Notes: generated by a model not told the origin, from the letters alone. A stretch of 37,388 nucleotides of DNA from Marinisporobacter balticus (GCF_004345705.1 NZ_SLWV01000035.1:1-37388), one strand, 5' to 3'. Shown: positions 8,784-17,407, numbered from the stretch's first letter. Translations and numbers: made by a program.

Positions 8784-8837
8784 AGTATATTCCTATAATG
8801 TTATGCGTACTTAAAGAATATGTTAATTTTTAGTTAA
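8784..8837 (-). promoter_or_regulatory. Pho-box promoter of the alkaline phosphatase gene
   Basis: On the minus strand four TTAACA-like hexamers occur at a strict 11-nt period: TTAACT (8832-8837), TTAACA (8821-8826), TTTAAG (8810-8815), ATAACA (8799-8804). A -10 TATACT lies at 8784-8789. The repeats would span about -22 to -60, which is the arrangement known for PhoP-activated promoters of Bacillus. Repeat pattern is seen; PhoP binding is inferred. Confidence 0.7.
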
Positions 8838-8863
8838 TATAAACTTCAATCATTGATTCCTCT

Positions 8864-8918
8864 TTAATTACAAAATCTTATGTATTTTTGTAACTTCATT
8901 CAAATTTGGCAAAATAAA
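8864..8918. repeat. Intergenic repeat with TTACAAAA palindrome, copy 2
   Basis: TTACAAAA ... TTTTGTAA at 8869-8892, then TTCAAAT and an A-rich tail, matching the element at 4841-4891 over about 50 bp. It lies between the HD-GYP stop and the Pho box. Confidence 0.6.
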
Positions 8919-8938
8919 AAACAGGCGCGAAATCACAC

Positions 8939-10147
8939 CTATTTCTTTACTAATAAAACCAATTCATCATAGAACAATTCAACAAAATTCACAACATTTT
9001 CATCAATATACCCCATACTACTTTCTTTTTTCAAAATCCCTAAGCAAATATCTTTATTAAGACCTTTTCTATAAGGCCGATCTTCCGTCAACGCAACAAA
9101 CATATCACTCACAGCCATAATTCTAGAACCAAGTGGAATCTCATCTCCTTTTAATCGAAAAGGATATCCAGAACCATCTAACTTTTCGTGATGAAAAGCA
9201 CCCCAAGCTGCAATTTCTTCAAAGCCTGGAATATTTTGAATCAAACGATACGAATAAAAAGGATGCTTCTTAACAATTTCAAATTCCTCTTTACTTAGCT
9301 TAGATGTTTTATCCAAAATATAATTCGGTACCGCAATCTTACCAAGATCATGAAGATATCCTGCAACCTTAATCATAATTTTTTCATTTTCACTAAATCC
9401 AAATTTATCCGCCAAAAATTCTGCAACCAATGCTACGCCATTCGAATGATTATATGTATATGGACTCTTACTATCAATTATTTTGGAAAAAGCAAATGCA
9501 ATATCTACAAGTTCTGTTGAGGTAATATGCACCTTGATTTTAGGTTTATAAAAATTAACTAACTCCCCAATTATTTTGGATTGCAAATCTAACCAAAACG
9601 CTTCTTGTTCTGAAACTTCCAAAAAAGCATCCACCACAACTGGATTAAATCTTGTTCCTCTTTCAATCGCAATTTTATGTATAATCTCCTTGTTTCGGCT
9701 TAGAATATATCCCTTATCTTTTTGTACTTCTATAGCTACCCGATCCGCCAAATAAATAATATTGCTATTTAATGCAATTTCATCTTTTTTTATATCTGAT
9801 TCATTTACATCCTTCCAATGATCATGATGAAATAAAAGTATTTTTGCAATCTCAACCGTATGCTTACTCCCAAAGAAAATTTCATATCCTTTTCTACAAT
9901 GTTCAAAAGGCTTATCATCCTCAAAAACTAACAAGTCTTTCGCTTCTTCTTTACTAATAACCCCTGCATCATGTACCAATGCACTCAGAAAAAGCAGATC
10001 CCGATTCTCCTCTTTCATATTCAGCTTCTTTGCTATTGAAAGACAAATCAGTGCAACGATCTTATGATGATTTGCCACACCACTCGCTGATAAATCAAGC
10101 GCTCTTGATAAACTATAAATAATTTCGCTCAAATTTGTATACATCAT
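8939..10147 (-). CDS. HD-GYP cyclic-di-GMP phosphodiesterase with tandem HD domains
   Basis: 402 residues, cytoplasmic, no receiver or membrane segment. The N-terminal half is an HD domain (HD at 59-60, HHDHW at 107-111). The C-terminal half is a complete HD-GYP domain: YNHSNGVALVAE, HDLGKIAVPN with HD266-267, HH at 319-320, DGSGYP with GYP327-329, and the following IMAVSDMFVALTEDRPYR. All metal-binding and GYP residues are present, so hydrolysis of c-di-GMP (or a related dinucleotide) is expected. What the N-terminal HD domain senses is unknown. The start MMYTNL follows a GGAGC site. Confidence 0.9.
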   Translation of the reverse strand: MMYTNLSEIIYSLSRALDLSASGVANHHKIVALICLSIAKKLNMKEENRDLLFLSALVHDAGVISKEEAKDLLVFEDDKPFEHCRKGYEIFFGSKHTVEIAKILLFHHDHWKDVNESDIKKDEIALNSNIIYLADRVAIEVQKDKGYILSRNKEIIHKIAIERGTRFNPVVVDAFLEVSEQEAFWLDLQSKIIGELVNFYKPKIKVHITSTELVDIAFAFSKIIDSKSPYTYNHSNGVALVAEFLADKFGFSENEKIMIKVAGYLHDLGKIAVPNYILDKTSKLSKEEFEIVKKHPFYSYRLIQNIPGFEEIAAWGAFHHEKLDGSGYPFRLKGDEIPLGSRIMAVSDMFVALTEDRPYRKGLNKDICLGILKKESSMGYIDENVVNFVELFYDELVLLVKK

Positions 10148-10406
10148 ATATATTGCTCCTTATCTTCTGTCTTTTATCTTCTGTAAATACAACCCTATAA
10201 AATTTTGCGCCTTTATCATTTTTATTCTATCCATCTCATTCATTCAAATATTTCCATATCCTCATTATACTATAATGATCGTACGATTAGGCCATAAAAA
10301 ATTTTTCCCCGAAAAATGGAGAAGATTTTCATCATATATATTTACACTTTCAAGCCCCATAATAGAAGAACCGACTATTTTTGCCTATGCTGGGCGCACA
10401 CATAGA
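10148..10406. other. Non-coding region upstream of the HD-GYP gene
   Basis: 259 bp with no credible ORF. A minus-strand -10 TATAAT at 10264-10269 lacks a good -35. A perfect 10-bp palindrome ATCGTACGAT at 10278-10287 sits where the -35 region should be and could be an operator. The part at 10340-10400 has short inverted repeats but matches no riboswitch I can recognise. Confidence 0.4.
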
Positions 10407-10438
10407 AAATGGTATAAGGAAAAGTCCTTATACCATTT
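10407..10438 (-). terminator. Terminator of the glnA-ANTAR operon
   Basis: A perfect 14-bp stem (10407-10420 with 10425-10438) with a 4-nt loop, followed on the minus strand by TTTTC. It overlaps the last base pairs of the ANTAR gene's stop region. Confidence 0.85.
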
Positions 10439-11006
10439 ATCTATATTTTTCTATTATTTTTTCAGCCATTTTATCTATGGATATACAAGTGTTCATGCTT
10501 TTTTTTCTTAACCATTTATAAGCTTCATTCTCTGAGAATTTCAAGTTTTCCATCAATAATCCTTTTGCTTTATCTACTTTCTTTCTATTTTCTAAAGTAT
10601 TTTCAAGTTTTTCGATCTTATTGGATAGTGATTTTATTTTTTGCGCATTCATAATAGAAAACTCTACTGTACGATACAGCTGATCTGCATGCATTGGTTT
10701 CATAATATAAGCAAATACATTCATGTTTCTTAATTTTTGATAAAAAGTATCTGTCGGATTGCTTATTATGAAAATAACGGTAGATAGTTTATCCTCTTCT
10801 ATAATCCGTGCTGCTTCATAGGCTTTCATTCCCCATAAATTCACATCCATTATCACAATATCTGGATATATGCTTCTGGAAATTCTTATAGCACCTGCAC
10901 TATCTGTTGCATGATACGTTTTATATCCTCTTTGATTCAATAACTTACAAACTTGATTTCTATAAGTTTCACTACTTTCTGCAACCACAATCCTATAAAG
11001 TTCCAT
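10437..11006 (-). CDS. Receiver-ANTAR RNA-binding antiterminator
   Basis: 189 residues. Receiver domain 1-120 with phospho-acceptor Asp54 (IVIMDVN) and Lys103 (YIMKPM); the usual acidic pair near residue 10 is reduced to AESSE. A coiled stretch (122-140) leads to an ANTAR domain (about 128-189: RKKVDKAKGLLMENLKFSEN, then AYKWLRKKSM). ANTAR proteins such as AmiR, NasR and EutV bind paired hairpins in nascent RNA and prevent termination. The gene starts 26 bp after glnA and shares its transcript, and an intrinsic terminator stands in the glnA leader, so glnA is the most likely target. No cognate kinase is nearby. Its C-terminal codons touch the operon terminator. Confidence 0.88.
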   Translation of the reverse strand: MELYRIVVAESSETYRNQVCKLLNQRGYKTYHATDSAGAIRISRSIYPDIVIMDVNLWGMKAYEAARIIEEDKLSTVIFIISNPTDTFYQKLRNMNVFAYIMKPMHADQLYRTVEFSIMNAQKIKSLSNKIEKLENTLENRKKVDKAKGLLMENLKFSENEAYKWLRKKSMNTCISIDKMAEKIIEKYR

Positions 11007-11032
11007 ATCATCACTCCAGATTTAAAGAAATG

Positions 11033-12367
11033 CTAGAATTTTCTCAAATACCTATCTAATTCCCATTGTGAAACAAATTTCGAGTATTCATTCCACTCAT
11101 ATAAGGCAGCATCTCTAAATTTTTTATAAATATGTTTGCCTATTGCTTCTTTTATCACTTCATCTTTTGATAATTCTGAAATTGCTTCGTATAAGTTTGC
11201 AGGAAGACTCTCAATTCCTTTTTCCTTTTTTTCATCTTCATTCATATGATAAACATTGCTTAGTACGGGTGCTGGAGGCTCAATTTCATTTTTTATTCCA
11301 TCTAACCCTGCCTTTAAAACGGCTGCTAATGCTAAATACGGATTTGCAGATGGATCTGGATTTCTAAGCTCAATTCTCGTAGAATTTCCTCTTTTAGCTG
11401 GTATTCTAACTAATGGACTTCTATTGCTTGCAGACCAAGCAATGAGCACGGGTGCTTCATATCCAGGAACCAATCTTTTATATGAATTAATGGTAGGGTT
11501 TGTTAAAGCCGCAAAGCTCTTCGCATGCTTTATTGTCCCTCCTAAATAATGATACGCTTCTTTCGATAGCTGCATCGGATCATTTTCATCATAGAAAGCA
11601 TTTTTCCCATCTATTGTAGCAAGAGACATATTAATATGCATTCCAGAACCATTGATCCCAAATTTAGGCTTTGGCATAAATGTAGCATGTAGTCCATGTC
11701 TTTGCGCAATAATTCTAACCACCATCTTAAAAGTCATAATATTATCTGCTGTCGTTAAAGCATCTTCATATTTAAAGTCAATCTCATGCTGCCCTGGTGC
11801 TACCTCATGATGTGATGCTTCTATTTCAAATCCCATTTGTTTTAAAGTAATCGTCATATCTTTTCTTGCATTTCCACCTAAATCTACTGGTGCTAAATCA
11901 AAATATCCAGCATTATCATGTGTTTCTAAGGATGGTTCTCCTCTCTCATTTGTATGAAACATAAAAAATTCACATTCTGGACCCACATTCATGATATAGC
12001 CCATATCTTTTGCTTCTTTTAATACCTTTTTCAATGTATTTCTTGGACATCCTCCAAAAGGTGTTCCATCTGCTTTGTAAACATCACAAATCATTCTCGC
12101 TTCTCTTGTAGGACTGGTCCAAGGAAATACAACAAATGTAGATAAATCTGGTCTTAAATACATATCTGATTCTTCAATTCTAACAAAGCCATCGATAGAT
12201 GATCCATCAAACATAATCTCATTATTTAAAGCTTTTTCCAATTGTTCAATCGTGATCGATATATTTTTCATAACCCCTAATATATCTGTAAATTGTAGAT
12301 GAATAAACTCCAATTCCAATTCTTTTACCTTTTTTACGATTTCTTCTTTACTATACTTACTATTCAT
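11033..12367 (-). CDS. glnA: Glutamine synthetase type I
   Basis: 444 residues, the length of the Firmicutes GSI-alpha type. Typical blocks are FDGSSIDGFVRIEESDMYL, GPECEFFMF, HHEVAPGQHEI, GSGMHINMSL, IPAKRGNSTRIELR and NPYLALAA. It makes glutamine from glutamate, ammonia and ATP. The adenylylation loop Tyr region of GSI-beta is absent, as expected for the alpha type. The ATG has a GAGGAGG site. It has its own promoter (12493-12521) and a terminator between promoter and start, so its expression appears controlled by attenuation. The ANTAR gene follows. Confidence 0.95.
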   Translation of the reverse strand: MNSKYSKEEIVKKVKELELEFIHLQFTDILGVMKNISITIEQLEKALNNEIMFDGSSIDGFVRIEESDMYLRPDLSTFVVFPWTSPTREARMICDVYKADGTPFGGCPRNTLKKVLKEAKDMGYIMNVGPECEFFMFHTNERGEPSLETHDNAGYFDLAPVDLGGNARKDMTITLKQMGFEIEASHHEVAPGQHEIDFKYEDALTTADNIMTFKMVVRIIAQRHGLHATFMPKPKFGINGSGMHINMSLATIDGKNAFYDENDPMQLSKEAYHYLGGTIKHAKSFAALTNPTINSYKRLVPGYEAPVLIAWSASNRSPLVRIPAKRGNSTRIELRNPDPSANPYLALAAVLKAGLDGIKNEIEPPAPVLSNVYHMNEDEKKEKGIESLPANLYEAISELSKDEVIKEAIGKHIYKKFRDAALYEWNEYSKFVSQWELDRYLRKF

Positions 12368-12404
12368 AACAACGCCTCCTCATACTTATCTTTTTTAAAA
12401 TTCA

Positions 12405-12458
12405 TAATAAAAAAGCGTCAACAAATCAAGGAATATATCTCCATAATTTGTTGGACGC
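12405..12458 (-). promoter_or_regulatory. Leader terminator/attenuator of glnA
   Basis: GCGTC-AACAAAT (12415-12426) pairs with its complement (12445-12458, one bulged G), and the minus strand continues into TTTTTTATT. It lies downstream of the glnA promoter -10 and 38 bp before the glnA start. It can also end the gatCAB transcript. In the glnA transcript it would block synthesis unless antitermination occurs. The loop is about 18 nt. Confidence 0.7.
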
Positions 12459-12492
12459 CTTTGCCCTTTTAATCATTCAATTTATTAAAGAC

Positions 12493-12521
12493 ATTATACA
12501 ACATTTCTTTTATTTATGCAA
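12493..12521 (-). promoter_or_regulatory. Sigma-A promoter of glnA
   Basis: Minus strand -35 TTGCAT (12516-12521), 17-nt spacer, -10 TATAAT (12493-12498). Predicted start about 12486, giving a leader of about 118 nt that contains the terminator hairpin. Confidence 0.75.
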
Positions 12522-12554
12522 CAACAAATTATCTATCCTATTCATAAATTCTAT

Positions 12555-13988
12555 TTACATTTCTTTTAACTTATTTTCAAGAATCTCTTTTGCTAGCTTT
12601 GGATTTACCTTTCCGTTTGTTGCTTTCATCGTTTGTCCCATCAAAAACCCTACAGCCTGTGCTTTTCCGTTTTTGAAATCATCTACAGCTTGAGGATTCT
12701 TACCAATAATCTCTACAATTATTTTTTCAATCTGATCCATTCCACTAATCTGGCTTAAACCTTTTTGCTTAACAATCTCTTCAGGAGATTGGTCTGTAGT
12801 AATCAGTTCACTAAACACTTCCTTCCCTACTGTACGGCTTATTTTTCCTTGATCAATGATTTTAATTAAACCCGCAAGATATTGTGCTTTTATTGGCATT
12901 TCTTCATTTGATTCTTCTTTCAGTGCGCGTAAAACATCCACAATAATCCAGTTTGCAGCCTCCTTCGAATCAGCCCCAAAGGATATAACTGCTTCAAAGT
13001 AATCAGCCAATATCTTTTTCCCAATCAATATATCTATTTCCTTTTCACTAAGCTTATAAGACGTTACGAATCTTTCCTTCTTCTTTGAAGGCAACTCTGG
13101 AAGATTTTGTTTGATTTTCGCGATTGTATCTTGCGCAATGATCACAGGCATCAAATCAGGTTCAGGAAAATAGCGATAATCATGCGCATCTTCCTTAGAA
13201 CGCATAGGAATGGTTCTTCCTTTGCTACTGTCCCATTTTCTTGTTTCCTGCTTTATTTTATGTCCTTCTCCAAAAGTATATAGTTCGACCTGTCTTTTCT
13301 CTTCTTTTTGGATCGCTTTTAGAATTTCTCTAAAAGAGTTCATATTTTTAATTTCTACTTTTGTATTCAACGCTTCCTGCCCTACTTCTCTTACCGAGAT
13401 ATTTGCATCACATCTTAATGAGCCTTGCTCCATTCTACAGTCTGAAACCTCTGCATATTCAAGTATCGCCTTTAAGTTCTTTAAAAATTCTACTGCTTCC
13501 TCAGCAGACCGCATATCTGGTTCTGAAACAATTTCGATTAACGGTACGCCGCATCTATTATAATCTACTAAAGTTACAGGTTCATCTTCAATGTGGATAA
13601 GCTTTCCAGCATCTTCTTCTAAATGAATTCTTGTAAGATTAATTCTTCTATTTTTTCCATCAACATGAATGTCTACATATCCATTTTCACAAATCGGCAA
13701 ATCAAATTGTGAAATCTGATAAGCCTTCGGAAGATCTGGATAAAAATAATTTTTTCGATCAAATTTATTGATCCTATTCATATCACAATTCAGCGCATTT
13801 CCTGCTTTTATCGCAAGATTTACAACTTCTTCGTTAAGCACTGGCAATGTTCCTGGAAGTCCTGTACAGATTGGACAAGTATTTTCATTGGGTTTTGCAC
13901 CAAATTCAGTGGAACAAGAGCAGAATATTTTCGATTTTGTATCTAACTCTACGTGTATTTCAAGTCCTATAACCGTCTCGTAAGCCAT
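12555..13988 (-). CDS. gatB: Asp/Glu-tRNA amidotransferase subunit B
   Basis: 477 residues. Opens YETVIGLEIHVEL with the zinc-site cysteines CSCSTEFGAKPNENTCPIC, then FDRKNYFYPDLPKAYQISQ and EEDAGKLIH. The C-terminal YqeY-like tail (about 330-477) ends in NPKLAKEILENKLKEM. GatB activates the misacylated tRNA carboxylate and binds the tRNA. The ATG overlaps the gatA stop by one base (TAATG), so translation is coupled. Last gene of the aspS-gatCAB operon. Confidence 0.96.
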   Translation of the reverse strand: MAYETVIGLEIHVELDTKSKIFCSCSTEFGAKPNENTCPICTGLPGTLPVLNEEVVNLAIKAGNALNCDMNRINKFDRKNYFYPDLPKAYQISQFDLPICENGYVDIHVDGKNRRINLTRIHLEEDAGKLIHIEDEPVTLVDYNRCGVPLIEIVSEPDMRSAEEAVEFLKNLKAILEYAEVSDCRMEQGSLRCDANISVREVGQEALNTKVEIKNMNSFREILKAIQKEEKRQVELYTFGEGHKIKQETRKWDSSKGRTIPMRSKEDAHDYRYFPEPDLMPVIIAQDTIAKIKQNLPELPSKKKERFVTSYKLSEKEIDILIGKKILADYFEAVISFGADSKEAANWIIVDVLRALKEESNEEMPIKAQYLAGLIKIIDQGKISRTVGKEVFSELITTDQSPEEIVKQKGLSQISGMDQIEKIIVEIIGKNPQAVDDFKNGKAQAVGFLMGQTMKATNGKVNPKLAKEILENKLKEM

Positions 13989-15466
13989 TATTCTACCCCC
14001 TTTAATTCTGGTATATCCTTATAAACACCTAAACTTTGTTCTAAATTGTATGCTGCTTGTAACAATTTCTTTTCAGCATAATGGTGTCCTATCAATTGAA
14101 CGCCTATTGGTAATTTGGATTTACTAAATCCACAAGGTATTGAAATAGCTGGCAATCCAGCAATATTTATATTTACTGTATATATATCTGCTAAATACAT
14201 TTGCAATGGATCTTCTGTTTTTTCACCAATGCCAAAAGGTAATATAGGTGATGTAGGACTAAGGATTATATCATATCTTTTGAAGGCTTCATTAAATACA
14301 TTTTTTATTTTTTTTCTAAGTAACATTGCCTTTTTATAATATGCATCATAATATCCTGAAGAAAGTACATAAGTCCCAAGCATGATTCTCCTTTTTGCTT
14401 CTTTTCCAAAAGCTTCACTTCTTGAATTTACTATCAGTTCTTCGATTCCTTCAAATGTTTCTGCTCTATAACCATAGCGAACCCCATCATATCTTGCAAG
14501 ATTCGAACTTGCTTCAGCAGAAGATACAATATAGTAAGCAGAAAGACCCGACTCTGTAATCGGTAGTGAAAATTCTTCGACAGTCGCACCCATTTCTTTC
14601 AATTTTTTTATACTTCCTTTGATCGATTCATCAATTTCAGGATCTAATCCCTCTTGAAAAAACTCCTTTGGTACTCCTATTTTTAAACCTTCTATTCCTG
14701 CATCTAAATCTGTTAAATAATCCTTTGTTGCTGTATCATTAACACTTGTTGCATCTAATGGATCATTTCCTTGAAGCACCTCTAGACTCAAAGCACAATC
14801 ACGTACATCTTTAGTAAATGGTCCAATCTGATCAAGAGATGATGCAAAAGCAATAAGTCCATATCTTGAAACCAAGCCATAGGTAGGTTTTAATCCTACA
14901 TTCCCACAAAATGCAGCGGGCTGTCTGATAGATCCTCCCGTATCTGAACCGATTGTCAGTGGTGCAAATCCAGCTGTTAGCGCTGCTGCTGACCCTCCCG
15001 ATGAGCCCCCTGGAACCTTTCCTAAATCCCAAGGATTTTTTGTGATTTTAAATGCTGAGTTTTCAGTAGATGAACCCATCGCAAATTCATCCATATTTGT
15101 TTTTCCAATAATGATTGCCCCAGCATCCTTTAATTTTTTTACGACAGTAGCATCATAAGGCGCTATAAAATCTTCCAATACTTTTGAAGCACAGCTTGTT
15201 TTTATTCCCTTTGTACAAATATTGTCTTTGATCGCTACTGGAATTCCTCCTAGTTGCCCTATTTCTTCACCATTTTCAATCTTATCATCTAGTATTGCAG
15301 CTTCTTTTAAAGCCATTTCTTCGCAAAGCGTTATAAATGCATTTATTTTCGGGTCTAATCTTTTGATTCTATCGATATAAGCACTTACGATTTCTATTAC
15401 TGTAAACTTTTTGTCTATATAGCCTTTTTTTATTTCTGCTATCGTTAGTTTTTCTATATTTATCAT
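13988..15466 (-). CDS. gatA: Asp/Glu-tRNA amidotransferase subunit A
   Basis: 492 residues of the amidase-signature family. The Ser-cisSer-Lys triad is visible: Lys in GGIPVAIKDNICTKG, and the serines in VPGGSSGGSAAALTAG and GSDTGGSIRQPAAFCG. It hydrolyses glutamine to supply ammonia to GatB. It starts 10 bp after gatC and overlaps gatB, fitting equal production of the three subunits. Confidence 0.97.
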   Translation of the reverse strand: MINIEKLTIAEIKKGYIDKKFTVIEIVSAYIDRIKRLDPKINAFITLCEEMALKEAAILDDKIENGEEIGQLGGIPVAIKDNICTKGIKTSCASKVLEDFIAPYDATVVKKLKDAGAIIIGKTNMDEFAMGSSTENSAFKITKNPWDLGKVPGGSSGGSAAALTAGFAPLTIGSDTGGSIRQPAAFCGNVGLKPTYGLVSRYGLIAFASSLDQIGPFTKDVRDCALSLEVLQGNDPLDATSVNDTATKDYLTDLDAGIEGLKIGVPKEFFQEGLDPEIDESIKGSIKKLKEMGATVEEFSLPITESGLSAYYIVSSAEASSNLARYDGVRYGYRAETFEGIEELIVNSRSEAFGKEAKRRIMLGTYVLSSGYYDAYYKKAMLLRKKIKNVFNEAFKRYDIILSPTSPILPFGIGEKTEDPLQMYLADIYTVNINIAGLPAISIPCGFSKSKLPIGVQLIGHHYAEKKLLQAAYNLEQSLGVYKDIPELKGVE

Positions 15467-15476
15467 GCCTTCACTC

Positions 15477-15761
15477 CTATTCTATAACCTTTGGAATCGA
15501 AATATGGTTTTCTCTCATTTTTTTTACATTTTGAAACAATTCCTTTTTACTCTCAAAAACTTTCATTTCATCTTTTCTCAAAACAGAAGTTACCTCATTA
15601 AATTCATTCAGTTTTATCCCTGTTAAATCTTCCTTATCAAGATTTTCGAAATGCGTGAATATCTTCTCAAATTCATTTGCAAATTGATCCGCTTCTTGTT
15701 GTGTAAATTTAAGTTTTGCAAGTTTTGCAACATAATTAATTGTTTCTGTCGTAATTTTCAT
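15477..15761 (-). CDS. gatC: Asp/Glu-tRNA amidotransferase subunit C
   Basis: 94 residues, usual length. TINYVAKLAKLKFTQQEADQ, then FEKIFTHFENLDKEDLTGI and VLRKDEM are characteristic of GatC, the small belt that holds GatA to GatB. It lies 10 bp after aspS with an AGGAG ribosome site. Confidence 0.95.
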   Translation of the reverse strand: MKITTETINYVAKLAKLKFTQQEADQFANEFEKIFTHFENLDKEDLTGIKLNEFNEVTSVLRKDEMKVFESKKELFQNVKKMRENHISIPKVIE

Positions 15762-15771
15762 TTTTCTCCTC

Positions 15772-17064
15772 CTAAGGCATTATTCTATTCATATCTCTTG
15801 GTAGTAGTGTACTTTCTCTTATATTTTCTAGATTCATAATCTTCATTGTCAGTCTCTCAAGCCCTATAGCAAATCCTCCATGCGGAGGCATTCCATATTT
15901 AAAACTATCCAAATAAAAGCCAAAATCTTCTGGTTTTAACCCAAACCTTATGATATTTTCCTTCAACAGCTCATAGTCATGAATTCTTTGTCCCCCAGTA
16001 GTAATTTCCAAACCTTTATATATTAAGTCAAAACTTTTTGTCATTTCTCTATTTTCATCATCAGGCATCGCATACATAGGTCTTTTGGCAACTGGATATT
16101 TGGTTAAAAATACAAAATCGCTGTTATATTTTTCCTTAATGTATTTTGAAAACAGAACTTCTCCCTCTGCATCTATGTTTCCAGTTGGTGACTTTTTATT
16201 ATAATCTTCTAGTAATATCTTTTGTGCATCAGACAGAGGAATCCTTGGTATTTTTTCTATTTTAGGTAATTCTATGTCATATCCCTTTAGTTCCTTTTGA
16301 CAAGTCTCTTTTAAATGATCAAATAGAAATTTTAAAAATCCTTCTTCTAAATCCATTAATTCATTTTCATCTTCTATAAATCCCAGTTCTACATCTAAGC
16401 TTACATATTCATTTAAATGTCTCCATGTATTATGAAGCTCTGCTCTATATGCATGCCCTATTTCAAATACAGATTCAAATCCTGCCCCTACCATCATCTG
16501 CTTATAAAATTGAGGACTTTGTGCTAAGAATGCTCTTTTTTCAAAATAGTTCACTGTAAACATCTCTGAACCACCTTCAGTCCCTGATGCGATAATCTTA
16601 GGCGTATGAATCTCAGAAAAGCCTTTTTCCTTTAAATATCTTCTAAAGCTTTCCACAATTTCTTCTTGTACTTTAAATACAGCTCTTCTATCTGGTCTTC
16701 TCAAACTCATGTATCGATAATCAAGTTCTGTTTCTAGGGATGCATTCACTTTTTTTTGATTGATACTAAATGGCAACAAATCATAGTAGGTTTTTCCAAT
16801 CATTTTCATTTTTCTCACATGAATCTCTATACTGTTAGGCGCCTTTTCATTCTTCACAAGCATCCCTTCTACCTCTACAGACATTTCAAGTTTAAGGTTA
16901 CTGATCATATCTTCATCATCTACAACCAATTGCACCACCCCTGTTTTATCTCTTAGAAAAACAAATGTGAATTTACCAAAACTTTTTATTTTATGAATCC
17001 ATCCTTTTAATAAAACCAGTTGTTCTTCCACTTCGATCAACTCATCTACAAATACTCTTTTCAT
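15772..17064 (-). CDS. aspS: Archaeal-type (probably non-discriminating) aspartyl-tRNA synthetase
   Basis: 430 residues from the ATG at 17064 (GGGAGAA upstream). The longer reading to 17145 would pass through the T-box terminator and is rejected. An OB-fold anticodon domain (15-100) is followed by a class II core: FSEIHTPKIIASGTEGGSEM, YFEKRAFLAQSPQFYKQMM, YRAELHNTWRHLNEY, and motif 3 GGFAIGLERLTM. The short form without the bacterial GAD insertion is the archaeal type (AspS2). Linked to gatCAB and to an Asn-type T-box, it should charge both tRNA-Asp and tRNA-Asn with Asp, the latter then amidated. Non-discrimination is inferred from context, not from residues. Confidence 0.88.
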   Translation of the reverse strand: MKRVFVDELIEVEEQLVLLKGWIHKIKSFGKFTFVFLRDKTGVVQLVVDDEDMISNLKLEMSVEVEGMLVKNEKAPNSIEIHVRKMKMIGKTYYDLLPFSINQKKVNASLETELDYRYMSLRRPDRRAVFKVQEEIVESFRRYLKEKGFSEIHTPKIIASGTEGGSEMFTVNYFEKRAFLAQSPQFYKQMMVGAGFESVFEIGHAYRAELHNTWRHLNEYVSLDVELGFIEDENELMDLEEGFLKFLFDHLKETCQKELKGYDIELPKIEKIPRIPLSDAQKILLEDYNKKSPTGNIDAEGEVLFSKYIKEKYNSDFVFLTKYPVAKRPMYAMPDDENREMTKSFDLIYKGLEITTGGQRIHDYELLKENIIRFGLKPEDFGFYLDSFKYGMPPHGGFAIGLERLTMKIMNLENIRESTLLPRDMNRIMP

Positions 17065-17088
17065 TCTATTTTCTCCCTTCCAAATAAA

Positions 17089-17372
17089 TAAAAAAAACCT
17101 TCCATCCCTGGTAAAGGGACGAAAGGTTATATTTCGCGGTACCACCCTAATTAACTAAATTAGTTCAACTCAATCAGCACAGAATACATTCGATGCTGTC
17201 CAAATAATAACGGATTGGTTCCGTCTAAGTCTACTCTCCAAAAGGATTTCGGTTAGCAACTCAAAGATGTTCTTCAACATGCACTTCGTATTGGTCTCAC
17301 ACCTTCACCAACTCGCTAGGACTCCGTCACATATTTACTCTTCTCATCATCGTTTTTAGAATATTCATATTT
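17089..17372 (-). promoter_or_regulatory. T-box riboswitch leader, Asn specifier
   Basis: The minus strand has the invariant T-box AGGGTGGTACCGCG (17135-17148), followed by an intrinsic terminator (AACCTT..TCCCT, loop, AGGGA..AAGGTT and eight T, about 17089-17127). Upstream are the Stem I elements including GTGAGACC, GAAGAACATC and GAGTTGC. The specifier reads AAC (17252-17254), an Asn codon, followed by CGAA. Uncharged tRNA-Asn should stabilise the antiterminator and switch on aspS-gatCAB. Confidence 0.93.
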
Positions 17373-17378
17373 TTAGTA

Positions 17379-17407
17379 ATTATATTATCTAATGCAATAT
17401 TTGTCAA
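17379..17407 (-). promoter_or_regulatory. Consensus sigma-A promoter of aspS-gatCAB
   Basis: Minus strand TTGACA (17402-17407), 17-nt spacer, TATAAT (17379-17384): a perfect consensus, starting the T-box leader about 17372. Confidence 0.9.

Noticed and set aside
10330..10400. Cyclic-di-GMP riboswitch upstream of HD-GYP
   Set aside because: The conserved GEMM-I and GEMM-II core sequences are absent.
10275..10511. Plus-strand ORF before the ANTAR gene
   Set aside because: No ribosome site; low-complexity Phe/Tyr-rich product crossing a terminator hairpin.
17065..17145. N-terminal extension of AspRS
   Set aside because: It runs through the T-box terminator and T run, and the ATG at 17064 has a good ribosome site.
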